Part shown: piece after piece, positions 41,332-51,666 of the stretch
Numbering within the stretch: the first letter of the stretch is position 1
Layout of the letters: every line of letters begins with the position of its first letter
DNA from: Teredinibacter haidensis
GTDB lineage: Bacteria > Pseudomonadota > Gammaproteobacteria > Pseudomonadales > Cellvibrionaceae
Reading direction: 5' to 3'
DNA: 64,000 bases
Assembly (NCBI RefSeq): GCF_014211975.1
Contig: NZ_CP060084.1
Coordinates: forward strand, 1,674,001 to 1,738,000
Notes under the pieces: generated by a model
Database searches by the model: none
What the model was told of the DNA's origin: nothing
What the model saw: the letters and a program-made list of their open reading frames with translations, nothing else
Translations under genes and position numbers: made by a program

Positions 41332-44247
41332 ATGATATCCAACACCCCTGCATTTACATTATTGAGACAACAAGTCGTCGAATCACTCAATCTGGAGGTG
41401 TTCGAATATGAACATATTGCCACCGGCGCCCAACATATTCACTTAAAAGCAGACTCGGAAGAGAACGTTTTTCTGGTCGCATTACGCACCGTTCCCAAGG
41501 ATTCTAGTGGTGTAGCGCATATTCTGGAGCATACAGCGCTTTGCGGCAGCAAAAAGTTTCCTGTACGCGACCCATTCTTTATGATGACCCGGCGCTCACT
41601 CAACACATTTATGAACGCCTTTACCAGTTCCGACTGGACAGCCTACCCCTTTGCCAGCCTTAATCGCAAAGACTTCAACAATCTGCTCGACGTATACCTT
41701 GATGCCGTCTTCTTTTCCCGCCTCGACCCCTTAGATTTCGCTCAGGAAGGCCATCGGCTGGAGTTTGAAGAACCCAATAATAGCGATTCCCCACTGGTCT
41801 ATAAAGGCATCGTCTACAATGAAATGAAAGGAGCGATGAGTTCTGTGCCATCACAGCTATGGCAAACACTCTCCAAACACCTGTTTCCCTCCAGCACCTA
41901 CCACTACAACAGCGGTGGTGATCCCGACTCCATCCCCGATCTCACCTACGAACAACTGATTGGTTTTTACCGTACGCACTATCACCCCAGCAATGCCGTT
42001 TTTATGACTTTTGGCAACATCAGTGCGGAAGAACACCAGGCCAAGTTTGAAGAACAGGTATTGCAGCATTTTGAGCGTCTCAACTACACAGTTTCCGTAG
42101 ATGACGAAAAGAGATACTACGCGCCAATCCGAGTACAGGAAGCTTACCCATACAACGAAGATGATGCCGAACATCGTAATCACGTCGTTATGGCCTGGCT
42201 ACTAGGCAAGAGCACCGACCTGGACGATACGCTGAAAGCCCAACTGCTCTCCAGCGTACTATTGGACAATAGCGCCACCCCGCTGATGCACGCACTTGAA
42301 TCCACGGATCTAGGCAACGGTCCCTCCCCGCTGTGCGGCCTGGATGACTCGCAGAAAGAGCTTTCTTTCCTTTGCGGCCTAGAAGGTTGTGAAAGTGGTA
42401 GCGCAGACGAGATAGAAGCCTTAATTATCGGCACACTAAAAGAAGTGGCTGAAAACGGCATACCGCAGGAAGATATCGAATCAGCACTGCACCAATTGGA
42501 ACTGCATCAACGGGAAATTGGGGGCGACAGCTACCCCTATGGTCTACAGCTAATTCTCACAGCACTGAGCACAGCTACACACCGTGGAAACCCCGTTCAG
42601 CTGTTAAACATTGATGCCTCCCTAAACAAACTAAGAGAAGACATTAAAGATCCAGGATTTATACCAAAGCTAATCAACGAGCTCATTCTGAACAACCCCC
42701 ACCGCGTGCGCCTTGCCATGCAACCAGACTCCCATATCAGTAGTCGCAAGGAACAGGCCGAGATCGCCCGGTTAGCTGCCATAAAATCCAGCCTGAGCGA
42801 TGACCAGCGATTGGAAATTATTGAGCAATCCCAAGCACTTAAAGAGCGTCAAGATAAGCAGGATGATGCCGATATTTTGCCCAAAGTGACGCTGAAAGAC
42901 GTTCCCAAATCTGAATCCCATATAGAACCCGAGATCAAAACAAACCGTAAACACCAGCTCACCTCATACAGTGCAGGCACCAATGGATTGGTGTATCAGC
43001 AGTTTGTGCATCAGTTGCCACAACTCAGTGAAGGCGACTTGCCGCTACTGCCGCTCTACACCAGTAGCCTCGCCGAACTGGGAGCAGGCACCAAGGACTA
43101 TTTAGCCATGCAACGCTGGCAAGCCAGTGTGAGCGGTGGTATAAACGCATTCAGCTCCATTCGCGGCAGCATCCAGAATATTCACGATGTAAACGGTTAT
43201 GTCACCTTTTCCGGTAAGGCGTTAAACCGAAACCACCGTGCGCTGTGTGACTTAATGCAAAGCGTTATGAGCGACGCACGCTTCGATGAAACCACCAGAA
43301 TTCGTGAGTTGGTTGCGCAAATACGCGCACACCGCGAACAGGGTATTACCGGTAGCGGGCACGTCTTAGCTATGCTTGCCGCCACCGCGGGTATATCGGC
43401 AAATGCACACCTCAGTCATTCACTTACCGGTCTAGCCAGCATTAAGGCTATCAAAAAACTGGATGCCGACATAAAAGATTCGGATCATAAATTAGAAGAA
43501 CTTTCTACCATACTAGGAAACGTTCACCAACAGATCATACAATCGCCCAAGCAGGTACTTCTGGTAGCAGAGCAGGCGAATTTGAATGAGTTTGGCAACA
43601 ATATTGAAGAACTTATCTCCCTGCCGGTAAATGACCAGACAGAACCTTTTACTTTAACAAAGAGAACCGAACACATTCAGCAGATGTGGCTGACCAATTC
43701 ACAAGTGAACTTCTGTGCTCGCGCCTATCCAACCGTTCCCCCCAGCCATGAAGACGCTGCATCACTAATCGTTCTGGGTGGTTTTTTGCGCAACGGGTTT
43801 TTACACAAGGTCGTTCGTGAACAAGGTGGCGCGTACGGCGGGGGCGCATCTCAAGACAGCAACAATGGCGCCTTTCGCTTTTACTCCTACCGCGACCCGC
43901 GAATGGTGGAAACACTGGAAGATTTTGACCGCTCCATCGATTGGTTATTAAGTGAAAAGCACAACCCACAACAGCTGGAAGAAGCTATTCTGGGAACAGT
44001 CAGCTCTATCGACAAATCCGAATCCCCTGCAGGAAAAGCCAAACGGTTATTCCATGCGGAACTTCACGGGCGGGATTTAACTTACCGACAACAGACGAGG
44101 GAAAGAATATTGGCAACCACAGTTGCCGATCTACAACGCGTTGGTGAAAAATATCTCGCACAACAGACGCCTAATACCGTTATCATTAGCGACTATTCAC
44201 AACGGGAACAAGCACAAAGCCTGCAACTGGATGTTATAGATATTTAA
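41332..44247 (+). CDS. M16C metalloprotease, PreP-like
   Basis: A 971-residue two-half clam-shell zinc protease, normal length for the presequence-protease type. The inverted zinc motif HXXEH is HILEH at residues 63-67 (GVAHILEHTALCGSKKFPVRDPF), with the distal Glu in YKGIVYNEMKGAMSS. QLWQTLSKHLFPSSTYHYNSGGDP and the C-terminal VREQGGAYGGGASQDSNNGAFRFYSYRDPR are PreP signatures. It degrades short peptides; no signal peptide is seen, so it should be cytoplasmic. GAGG precedes the ATG by six bases. The 160-base gap upstream is shared with the divergent MazG-like gene. Confidence 0.93.
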   Translation: MISNTPAFTLLRQQVVESLNLEVFEYEHIATGAQHIHLKADSEENVFLVALRTVPKDSSGVAHILEHTALCGSKKFPVRDPFFMMTRRSLNTFMNAFTSSDWTAYPFASLNRKDFNNLLDVYLDAVFFSRLDPLDFAQEGHRLEFEEPNNSDSPLVYKGIVYNEMKGAMSSVPSQLWQTLSKHLFPSSTYHYNSGGDPDSIPDLTYEQLIGFYRTHYHPSNAVFMTFGNISAEEHQAKFEEQVLQHFERLNYTVSVDDEKRYYAPIRVQEAYPYNEDDAEHRNHVVMAWLLGKSTDLDDTLKAQLLSSVLLDNSATPLMHALESTDLGNGPSPLCGLDDSQKELSFLCGLEGCESGSADEIEALIIGTLKEVAENGIPQEDIESALHQLELHQREIGGDSYPYGLQLILTALSTATHRGNPVQLLNIDASLNKLREDIKDPGFIPKLINELILNNPHRVRLAMQPDSHISSRKEQAEIARLAAIKSSLSDDQRLEIIEQSQALKERQDKQDDADILPKVTLKDVPKSESHIEPEIKTNRKHQLTSYSAGTNGLVYQQFVHQLPQLSEGDLPLLPLYTSSLAELGAGTKDYLAMQRWQASVSGGINAFSSIRGSIQNIHDVNGYVTFSGKALNRNHRALCDLMQSVMSDARFDETTRIRELVAQIRAHREQGITGSGHVLAMLAATAGISANAHLSHSLTGLASIKAIKKLDADIKDSDHKLEELSTILGNVHQQIIQSPKQVLLVAEQANLNEFGNNIEELISLPVNDQTEPFTLTKRTEHIQQMWLTNSQVNFCARAYPTVPPSHEDAASLIVLGGFLRNGFLHKVVREQGGAYGGGASQDSNNGAFRFYSYRDPRMVETLEDFDRSIDWLLSEKHNPQQLEEAILGTVSSIDKSESPAGKAKRLFHAELHGRDLTYRQQTRERILATTVADLQRVGEKYLAQQTPNTVIISDYSQREQAQSLQLDVIDI

Positions 44248-44631
44248 GATACAAATGTGGCCCATGAAGTACGTGCACGGAACCGATTTCCCCACGTACG
44301 GGCTACACCAAGCGGTTGAGCAGGCATTTACATTAGGACCCTCGGGGACGCCGCCTTTACCCAAACACACCAAAAATGACATTCGACACTCTCCCTCGAT
44401 ATTCAACAAAAAATGCCTGGTTACATACACCCTTCATAATATATTCCTTTCCGTTTTCCCCTAAGACAGACTGCGCCTATTGGTATGCCCACGCTTACCG
44501 CAAAGATCATTTACACCTCACTATAATCATCACTCACTTGATTGGCCAATCCCAACACAAAAACCGCACTTGCCTCATGGTCTTAGTTTCGCTAGTATCT
44601 TCAAATAAAAATAACGACTAGATGGAAGGCC
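44248..44631. other. Intergenic region between M16 protease and MORN protease
   Basis: A 384-base gap with no convincing gene. Short open frames here have no recognisable product and no ribosome-binding site. The only element I can point to is the promoter candidate at 44570-44598. Confidence 0.5.
44570..44598 (+). promoter_or_regulatory. Candidate sigma-70 promoter of the MORN protease gene
   Basis: TTGCCT (44570-44575) and TAGTAT (44593-44598) are separated by 17 bases and lie about 34 bases before the ATG at 44632. The match is moderate. Confidence 0.45.
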
Positions 44632-46950
44632 ATGAAACAACTAATCGCATTAGTTATGATACTCTCGCTATCAGCGTTTAGTACGGCAGAACTTCAACTC
44701 GAAAAATTAATAAAAGACGACTGGATCGAAGTACGCAGTAAAAATTTCACTGTTATTACAGATGCAAACGAAAAAATTGCAAAACTTCTTGTAAAAGATC
44801 TCGAACACTTTCGTTACTTCATTACCCAAACGCTCGGCAAAGAACTTATCAGCGGTAAATCGCTAAAAATTATCGCCATTTCCTCCCGTAAAAACTTCAA
44901 ACGCTTGGATCTACCTGAATTTTGGGCAGGCGTATTTCTAACCGGAATTGACGGAGATATTGCCGTGGCAAATATCTCCGGCTACTCGAAGTCAGCAAAG
45001 AATAAGAGCTGGGGAAACCAGGTTTTAATGCACGAATACGTGCATTTTGCTGCTCGAAGCCTCGAAAACTCAACATATTACCCGATGTGGTATAACGAAG
45101 GCGTTGCCGAATATCTTGCCTCCTTTCGACAAGAAGAAAATGGCAAATATGTAAGCATTGGTAACATGGATGTGATTGGCGACCGGCTGTACTCCATATT
45201 AAAGCGTAGCGGCAATGGAATTGAATCCGTCGATGTCGAAGACCTTTTCAAAACAACAAATATTAGGATGGGCTGGCGTCGGGATGAGTCAGGTAAAAAG
45301 AAAAGAAAAGATGAGCGAGCTGCGGGCAAGTTTTATGCGAGAGCGATGCTCACCTACCACTACCTAAAAAGTGACCAAACCCTAAGCGAAAATCTTACGA
45401 CCTACTTACACTATATTAACCTTGGAAAATCTGTTGACGAAGCGTTCAAACGGAGCTTTAATTCAAGCTACAAGGAGATGGATAATGCCATCATCTCTTA
45501 CGTGACCAAAAACGTAAAATATATTCGATTCAATACAGAAATAGCTGGAATAAACTTCCCAAAAATTAACCCAACATTAACAACGCTATCTCCCGCCCAA
45601 ATATACGAAGAGTTAATTGCCGCGATTCTTCGTTTTAGTTCATACACTTATACAGAGCGCGACTCCGCACTGCTCTTATCGAACATTTACGCCCCAAACA
45701 GCTCTCGAGTTAAGCTCTCGGAAATTAGCTATTTGAGAAAACCGAATCAAAAATCAATAACTATCAGCGATAAAGAGCTCAAAAAGCTCAACAAAAAATC
45801 CAGGAAAAAACTTTCGGGGTTCAGGCGTTTACTAACACCTCTCACCGCGAATGAAGCCGAGAAACAATATAGTACCCTATTGGAAAAAAACCCCGACAAT
45901 GCCGACATACTTGCATCACAAGCGCACAACCAACTTGACAACACCATCAGACAACTAAAAGTTGGGCACCCAGACGGCAAAAAGAATTTCGCGAAATTAA
46001 GAACTCTCGCTCGAAAATCCCTAAAAAACGATGGGAATAACGCTCTTGCTTATTATGTTTTGGGCGCAGCAACCGCTCGGATAGATGAAACCCAAGAAAG
46101 ATTTCTGGCTGAAGCAGCCATGGCGTTATCCAACGCAAAATTCCTTTACGGGATTGACACTATGGACCACCGTTTATGGAATGAAATTGAAATAAATATG
46201 TTGCTGGGAGACTCGCCCAATGTTCTTACTCTTAGTCGTCAATACTTAACACGTCACAATGGCAACTGGATTAACAAAGGCTACGGACGATTTTTCATCG
46301 AGGCGCATGAAACCCGAGCCAACCCTTTTGCTAAAATCAGCTCTAGCAACCCAGATCAGATTATCTATGAAGATGGCACCGTTTACGTAGGCGAAACTAA
46401 AAACAAACTTCCTCACGGAAAAGGTACACTCACCACTTATTTCAGTTCAACAATGTCTGGGGCTTGGGTAAACGGGTTCATGGAGGGACGTGGAGAGCTT
46501 AAAACCAGCAACGGCTATCAATACATAGGCCAATTTAAAGAAGGTCAAGTAACAGGCCTCGGTAAAATAATCTACCCAGAAGGCAAAAAAATCATCTACT
46601 CTGAAGGCCAATTTTTAATGGGAATGGAGCACGGCGACCACCGTTTTGTCTACACAGACGGAAGAATATTTGACGGACCAAATTGGATTGGCTCTTCTCA
46701 TGGAAAAATCACCGTATACAAAAATAGACAACAGCTATACAGCTTCGATGCCTATCGAGGCAGTATTCGATCTGTCATTGATGATAACTTAGTATTTGCT
46801 GGCAGAATCACCGAAAACTATGAAGCTACTGGATGGGGCACGTGCTACAGCAAGCAAGACAATCGAGTCTGGCAATGTCTATTCGATGAAGGAAAACTCG
46901 CAGACAACACCGTTACCATACATGGGGTCCCGGTGGACATCGTTAATTAG
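44632..46950 (+). CDS. Secreted gluzincin-like protease with C-terminal MORN repeats
   Basis: A 772-residue exported protein, signal peptide MKQLIALVMILSLSAFSTAE. Residues about 25-300 resemble DUF1570/peptidase-MA-like gluzincins: the zinc motif HEYVH (134-138) is followed by WYNEGVAEYLASF with the third ligand E156. The middle (about 385-560) is helical and TPR-like (YSTLLEKNPDNADILASQAHN, NNALAYYVLGAATARI). From about 583 to 690 there are MORN-like repeats (YEDGTVYVGETKNKLPHGKG, TSNGYQYIGQFKEGQVTGLG, YTDGRIFDG). The protein combines a protease, a peptide-binding helical part and a MORN beta-hairpin sheet. I do not know a characterised protein of this architecture; substrate and location beyond export are unknown. 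Confidence 0.8.
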   Translation: MKQLIALVMILSLSAFSTAELQLEKLIKDDWIEVRSKNFTVITDANEKIAKLLVKDLEHFRYFITQTLGKELISGKSLKIIAISSRKNFKRLDLPEFWAGVFLTGIDGDIAVANISGYSKSAKNKSWGNQVLMHEYVHFAARSLENSTYYPMWYNEGVAEYLASFRQEENGKYVSIGNMDVIGDRLYSILKRSGNGIESVDVEDLFKTTNIRMGWRRDESGKKKRKDERAAGKFYARAMLTYHYLKSDQTLSENLTTYLHYINLGKSVDEAFKRSFNSSYKEMDNAIISYVTKNVKYIRFNTEIAGINFPKINPTLTTLSPAQIYEELIAAILRFSSYTYTERDSALLLSNIYAPNSSRVKLSEISYLRKPNQKSITISDKELKKLNKKSRKKLSGFRRLLTPLTANEAEKQYSTLLEKNPDNADILASQAHNQLDNTIRQLKVGHPDGKKNFAKLRTLARKSLKNDGNNALAYYVLGAATARIDETQERFLAEAAMALSNAKFLYGIDTMDHRLWNEIEINMLLGDSPNVLTLSRQYLTRHNGNWINKGYGRFFIEAHETRANPFAKISSSNPDQIIYEDGTVYVGETKNKLPHGKGTLTTYFSSTMSGAWVNGFMEGRGELKTSNGYQYIGQFKEGQVTGLGKIIYPEGKKIIYSEGQFLMGMEHGDHRFVYTDGRIFDGPNWIGSSHGKITVYKNRQQLYSFDAYRGSIRSVIDDNLVFAGRITENYEATGWGTCYSKQDNRVWQCLFDEGKLADNTVTIHGVPVDIVN

Positions 46951-47239
46951 ATCGCCCAAAGGTCATGTTAGGCATCGACGCGATGCAGCTCTGGCTTATC
47001 CAGTTAGGTTTACAGTTTACGGAACACATGGATTTAGCATCCAGCACCCTTTACCACAATACCACCGAAAGCAAATACATTTCCCAGACTCCAATGACCG
47101 TAGCCACCGTCTTTACACTCGCACCACCTTACCCACTATTGATTCCAGCGATCAAAAATACTTTCTACGGCCTTACCTAATTATCCTAAACTAACGAAAG
47201 CAAGGAGAATGGTCGAAAAATTTCTGCGAACATCTACGT

Positions 47240-49588
47240 TTAATGAGCAATGATCGTTTCAATTAAGCGATCATCTCCAATTACCACCTCAAATTCACCT
47301 GGCTCCAGAACAATCTTCATATCGACATCCAACAATTTGAAATGATCCTTACTGATATTCAGTTTCATTTTACGTTTCTCACCAGCTTTAAGGTGAACAC
47401 GATCAAAAGCCACCAGCTTTCGAACAGGCGTTGTTACACTGCTCACCTTGTCATTAAGGTAAACCAGCACGACTTCGTCGCCAGCAACCACACCTGTATT
47501 TTTTAAGATTACAGACAATTCCATATCGGCTTCAGGGTCTACCGTTTTGCGCATCTGGAGGTCTGAATATTGAAATTGGGTATAAGACAAACCAAAACCA
47601 AACTCAAATAATGGTGAACGACTACTCTGGTAAAACCCGCCGCGATGGAACGCAGAGGGTTTGTGATTGTAATAGCTCTGAAGATGACCCACCGAACGCG
47701 GAACGGTAATCGGCAGCCGTCCACCAGGGTTATAAAGACCGAAGATGGCTTCAGCAATAGCTTGACCACCAAACATTCCTGGCTCCCAGGCTTCGATAAT
47801 AGCGTCGGCATTTTCCACCAACCACTCGGAGGCTATCGGGCCTCCGTTGATAAGCACTACCACCAATGGCACACCCTGGGACTTAATTATTTTAAGCAAG
47901 GCCAATTGATCACCAACCAATTCAAGGCTTGGTCTATCCAAGTTCTCCCCACTGGTTTTATCTTTATCAAATCGCAGGGAATTTTCACCAACGACAACAA
48001 CGGCCACATCGGACTTGGCGGCCATTTTAGCGGCCTTCTTTATGATGGAGTCATCAATTTCCCCGTAACCGTCAATGGGTAAAAAATCGACTTTTGTCTT
48101 ATTCGATGCTACCGATTCAATACCTTCCAAAACAGTAACAACGTTATCTTCCGGCTGCAGTCGAGACCATTCGCCTAAAATCGTTTGGTTATTTGCCCCG
48201 GGCCCGGTAACCAGTATCCGAGATACGTTTGTTGCCAAGGGCAGGAAGGTATTATTATTTTTCAATAATACCAATGATTTTCTTGCCGATTCCAATGCAA
48301 GGTCTAGGTGTTCTTTTCTAAGAACCGTTTTTTCTAGCTGTACTTTATCTACGTATCGATTTTCAAAAAGACCTAACTGAAACTTCGCATACAGTATTTT
48401 GCTCACAGCATCATCTATTCGGTGCAGCGGGATTTTTTCCGCCAAAACAGCACTTTTTATATGGTCGAAAAATCCTGGACCATGCATATTCATATCCATG
48501 CCGGCAAGGACTGCTAGCTGACTTGCAGCTTCTTCCGTTTCGACCACTTTATGAACGGACTGCAGACGAGCAATATCTTTCCAGTCACTGATATAAAAAC
48601 CTTTAAACCCCCACTGCTTACGAATCAGATCCGTGAGATAACGCGCGTGTGCATGACTGGGAATACCATTGATATCGTTATGGGCAGGCATAATGGTATA
48701 GACACCACTTTCAATCGCTCCCAGAAAAGGAGGAAAAAAGATCTCCTGCAACGTGCGCTCGGAAATATCGGCAGAGGCACCATTTACACCGTTGTAGGCA
48801 ATTCCGCCACCGACAAAATGTTTGGCTGAAGCAATAACGTTCTCCTGCCCGTTAAAATTTTCACCCTGATAACCACGCACCATCGCATTACCCATTTGCG
48901 TTACCAGATACGGATCTTCGCCAAAGGTTTCACCAAAACGACCCCACCGAGGATCTCTAACGACCTCGATATTCGGAGAAAAAGCCCAATGATACCCTGT
49001 CGCTCGCATTTCAATTGCGGTAGACCTAGCCACAGCTTCCGCTAGACCGGTATCAAAACTGGAGGCGAGCCCAATCTCGGTGGCATACAGTGTCGCAGGA
49101 TCACTGTACATACCGTGCCCATGCAAAGCATCTGTCGCAATTAACAAAGGTATTTTAAGCCGGGATTCGGCAGCAAGCTCCTGCAAAATATTAGCTTCGC
49201 GGTAGCTGGCCACCTTTAAAAAAGAACCCACTTTTCCATCGCGAATCAGGCCTGCTCTTTCTCCAAGACCCAGGGTGTAGTCCAACTTGGTATCCTGTGT
49301 TTCGATACTGCCTTCCGAAGCCTCTCCCACGTACTGACACATTTGCCCTATTTTCTCGTCTAGCTTCATTTCTTTTAAAAGAAGAGAAACCCGCTCTTCT
49401 GAGCTTAGGTTTGAGTCAAGGTAATCACTTTTTGCCTGCACGTTCTGTAAAAACCCCATAGTTACAATAACTAAAACAAAAATTTTATAACTTATTTTTT
49501 CATTTGGAAACAGCCCTAAACAACGCGTATCAATTTTTTGGCAATAATTATTTAACCGATTTGTTTTTATAGTACTTCTGCAACACAT
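47240..49588 (-). CDS. GH3 beta-glucosidase-type glycosidase
   Basis: A secreted GH3 enzyme (782 residues as drawn). GH3 markers are DEKIGQMCQYVG, PLLIATDALHGHGMYSDPATL, NIEVVRDPRWGRFGETFGEDPYLV, SAKHFVGGG, and the nucleophile Asp in GFYISDWKDIA (D335). The second domain and a C-terminal fibronectin-III-like domain (LSVILKNTGVVAGDEVVLVYL) follow. It removes beta-linked glucose or related residues. The start is problematic: from 49588 (AAGG seven bases upstream) the frame overlaps the GH2 3' end and buries a signal peptide at residues 33-52. An ATG at 49503 fits a normal signal peptide but is out of frame by one base in an A6 run. The next in-frame ATG lies inside the signal peptide. Confidence 0.85.
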   Translation of the reverse strand: MCCRSTIKTNRLNNYCQKIDTRCLGLFPNEKISYKIFVLVIVTMGFLQNVQAKSDYLDSNLSSEERVSLLLKEMKLDEKIGQMCQYVGEASEGSIETQDTKLDYTLGLGERAGLIRDGKVGSFLKVASYREANILQELAAESRLKIPLLIATDALHGHGMYSDPATLYATEIGLASSFDTGLAEAVARSTAIEMRATGYHWAFSPNIEVVRDPRWGRFGETFGEDPYLVTQMGNAMVRGYQGENFNGQENVIASAKHFVGGGIAYNGVNGASADISERTLQEIFFPPFLGAIESGVYTIMPAHNDINGIPSHAHARYLTDLIRKQWGFKGFYISDWKDIARLQSVHKVVETEEAASQLAVLAGMDMNMHGPGFFDHIKSAVLAEKIPLHRIDDAVSKILYAKFQLGLFENRYVDKVQLEKTVLRKEHLDLALESARKSLVLLKNNNTFLPLATNVSRILVTGPGANNQTILGEWSRLQPEDNVVTVLEGIESVASNKTKVDFLPIDGYGEIDDSIIKKAAKMAAKSDVAVVVVGENSLRFDKDKTSGENLDRPSLELVGDQLALLKIIKSQGVPLVVVLINGGPIASEWLVENADAIIEAWEPGMFGGQAIAEAIFGLYNPGGRLPITVPRSVGHLQSYYNHKPSAFHRGGFYQSSRSPLFEFGFGLSYTQFQYSDLQMRKTVDPEADMELSVILKNTGVVAGDEVVLVYLNDKVSSVTTPVRKLVAFDRVHLKAGEKRKMKLNISKDHFKLLDVDMKIVLEPGEFEVVIGDDRLIETIIAH

Positions 49589-51383
49589 AGTATGCCTTTT
49601 TCTTTTCTCCCTTATCGGAGAGCAACCCCTTCCGGTTCCAGCCTTCCTGAATTACGGGGTGTGGTCGACGAGGGGAACGAAAATCCACCAATATCCACGG
49701 AGACATTCCACGCAGCTGATCAATTTCCTCCAGCATTTTCAGTGATTCTTGATATAGATCTTCCTGATACTCCTCAGACCATCGCGTTAACTTATCGCCG
49801 TGATAGCCCTTCTTTGCACCTGCGCCAAATTCTGAGATGACAACGGGCTTATTTTGAGTAATATGCCAGTCCACTCGCCCCAGTTTTTCGGGAAGGCCGT
49901 TATACCAGCCGATATATTCATTAAACGCCAGAACATCCACTATTTCAGCGAACGGATCGTCGATGGTTTGTACTAAGGGGTTATCCTGGTAATCCCGCTG
50001 CTCCAGTGCAGCACTAATTAAGCGCGTTGGATCTAATCTTCGCGCAGTCGCCGCCAGGCTAGTTAGAAATTTTAGCCGGGCTTCACTATTAGGCGTTTCA
50101 TTCGCCATGGACCAGATAATGACAGAAGCTCGGTTTTTATCGCGCGCAATAACATTGCTTAACTGGCTCTCTGCATTTTTATACGTTTCAGCGTTATTCC
50201 ACGAAATTGTCCAGTACACCGGATTCTCTTCCCAGACCAGAATGCCCATTTTATCCGCCAAACGAAGCATATGTTCGTTGTGTGGATAATGCGCTAAGCG
50301 TACGAAATTACAGCCCAGTTCCTTCGCCCAGTTTAGAAGCTGTTCCGCATCAGCCAACGAATGGGCCCGCCCACCTCTGAGTGGGTTTTCCTCGTGAATT
50401 GAAATACCTTTCAGAAAGACAGGCTCATCATTGACCAATATATTTGGCCCATCGGTACGCAGTGTTCGGAAACCAATATCGTCAACTACTTTATCCTGCC
50501 TAGTCTCAAGTACGACCCGATAGAGTTTGGGGTTTTCAGGGGACCAATAGGTAATGGATTCAATTTTTGTATCAAGTTCAACGTAACCGTTCGCGTCCGT
50601 ACGTAGGTTCGATTTGAAGTCAATTTCTGGAATAGAAAGTGTAACGGCTCTATTTTTGATGTTTTTTCCGTTTAGACGAACAAAGCCTTTCAATCGGCTT
50701 TTATCAGTAGGCGCCAACTGCACCATGTAATCTTGGATAAAAGAGTTGGCCACTTCAACTAATTTTACACTGCGGGTGATACCTCCATAATTCCACCAAT
50801 CCGTATTAAGCGTAGGAACAGCATCTTTTTTTCGGGTATTATCAACTTTCAACACAAGAAAGTTGTCTTTTTCTTTTAGCAAGCCGGTTACTTCATAGTT
50901 AAAGGGTGTAAAACCGCCAATATGTGTCCCCAGCTTTTCACCATTAAGATAGACGTCCGACTGATAGTTAACCGCCCCAAAATAAACAAAAACTCGGTTT
51001 GATGATAACGTCTTTTTGAAATCGAACGATTTTTTATACCAAACGGTTCCTTCGTAATAGAACAACTTTTCTTTTTGTGAATTCCAATCACCAGGAACGA
51101 TCAAAGTGTCAGATTTATCGAAATCATATTCAACCAATTCAGACTTATCATCCTGTTTGGCATTAGAAAAATAGGCGTTTTTTCCTGAATCTTCCATTTG
51201 GTCAAAAGGCTGATAACGGTAATTAAAATATCCATTCTCATATGGGTCGACAATATAGTTCCAGGATCCGTCCAAACTGATCGACGAGCGGTTATAAGTG
51301 TTGATCATAAGAGATTCGGCGCAAACAATAGAAGTGAAGAGAGTTAACACAACAAAAAGAAGGTATCGCTTATTTTTCATCAT
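49548..51383 (-). CDS. GH2 beta-glucuronidase/galactosidase-type glycosidase
   Basis: A 611-residue secreted GH2 enzyme with signal peptide MMKNKRYLLFVVLTLFTSIVCA. The jelly-roll domain has ISLDGSWNYIVDPYENG and FYYEGTVWYKKSFDF, and DVYLNGEKLGTHIGGFTPF. The barrel has RLAHYPHNEHMLRLADKMGILVWEE, the acid/base Glu in WSMANETPN (E429) and the nucleophile in VISEFGAGAKKGY (E518). The length and motifs are those of beta-glucuronidases, but the exact sugar specificity cannot be read. GH3 follows on the same strand and may be co-expressed, giving a pair that trims oligosaccharides. Confidence 0.92.
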   Translation of the reverse strand: MMKNKRYLLFVVLTLFTSIVCAESLMINTYNRSSISLDGSWNYIVDPYENGYFNYRYQPFDQMEDSGKNAYFSNAKQDDKSELVEYDFDKSDTLIVPGDWNSQKEKLFYYEGTVWYKKSFDFKKTLSSNRVFVYFGAVNYQSDVYLNGEKLGTHIGGFTPFNYEVTGLLKEKDNFLVLKVDNTRKKDAVPTLNTDWWNYGGITRSVKLVEVANSFIQDYMVQLAPTDKSRLKGFVRLNGKNIKNRAVTLSIPEIDFKSNLRTDANGYVELDTKIESITYWSPENPKLYRVVLETRQDKVVDDIGFRTLRTDGPNILVNDEPVFLKGISIHEENPLRGGRAHSLADAEQLLNWAKELGCNFVRLAHYPHNEHMLRLADKMGILVWEENPVYWTISWNNAETYKNAESQLSNVIARDKNRASVIIWSMANETPNSEARLKFLTSLAATARRLDPTRLISAALEQRDYQDNPLVQTIDDPFAEIVDVLAFNEYIGWYNGLPEKLGRVDWHITQNKPVVISEFGAGAKKGYHGDKLTRWSEEYQEDLYQESLKMLEEIDQLRGMSPWILVDFRSPRRPHPVIQEGWNRKGLLSDKGEKKKAYYVLQKYYKNKSVK

Positions 51384-51666
51384 AATTTAAGTTACGAATA
51401 GGTTTTTGGAATATTTTTATAGGGGCACTGGCCGGGTGACTTATACGAATAAAGGTAAGTTTTCACCGACAACAGCTTATTTTAATGCGTGACGGGTGAA
51501 CAGAGGGTAGCTAACAAAAAAATAGACATTTACACTTGCTCTAACAATGTGTTGCGAAAGTTGTCCCCGTCAATATTACCATTCTGCCTATGGCGCGGGT
51601 TGTTTACTAGGCACTGTCTTCGCTTACACACCAGTTATCGACCAACGAGGGGTTAGCCATCCCAGC

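Noticed and set aside
44255..44464. 69-codon frame before the MORN protease
   Set aside because: No motifs, atypical composition, and no credible start.
46965..47180. 71-codon frame between the MORN protease and GH3
   Set aside because: No similarity I recognise and no ribosome-binding site. A neighbouring frame over the same DNA is also open, which suggests chance; it might be a decayed fragment but I cannot support that.
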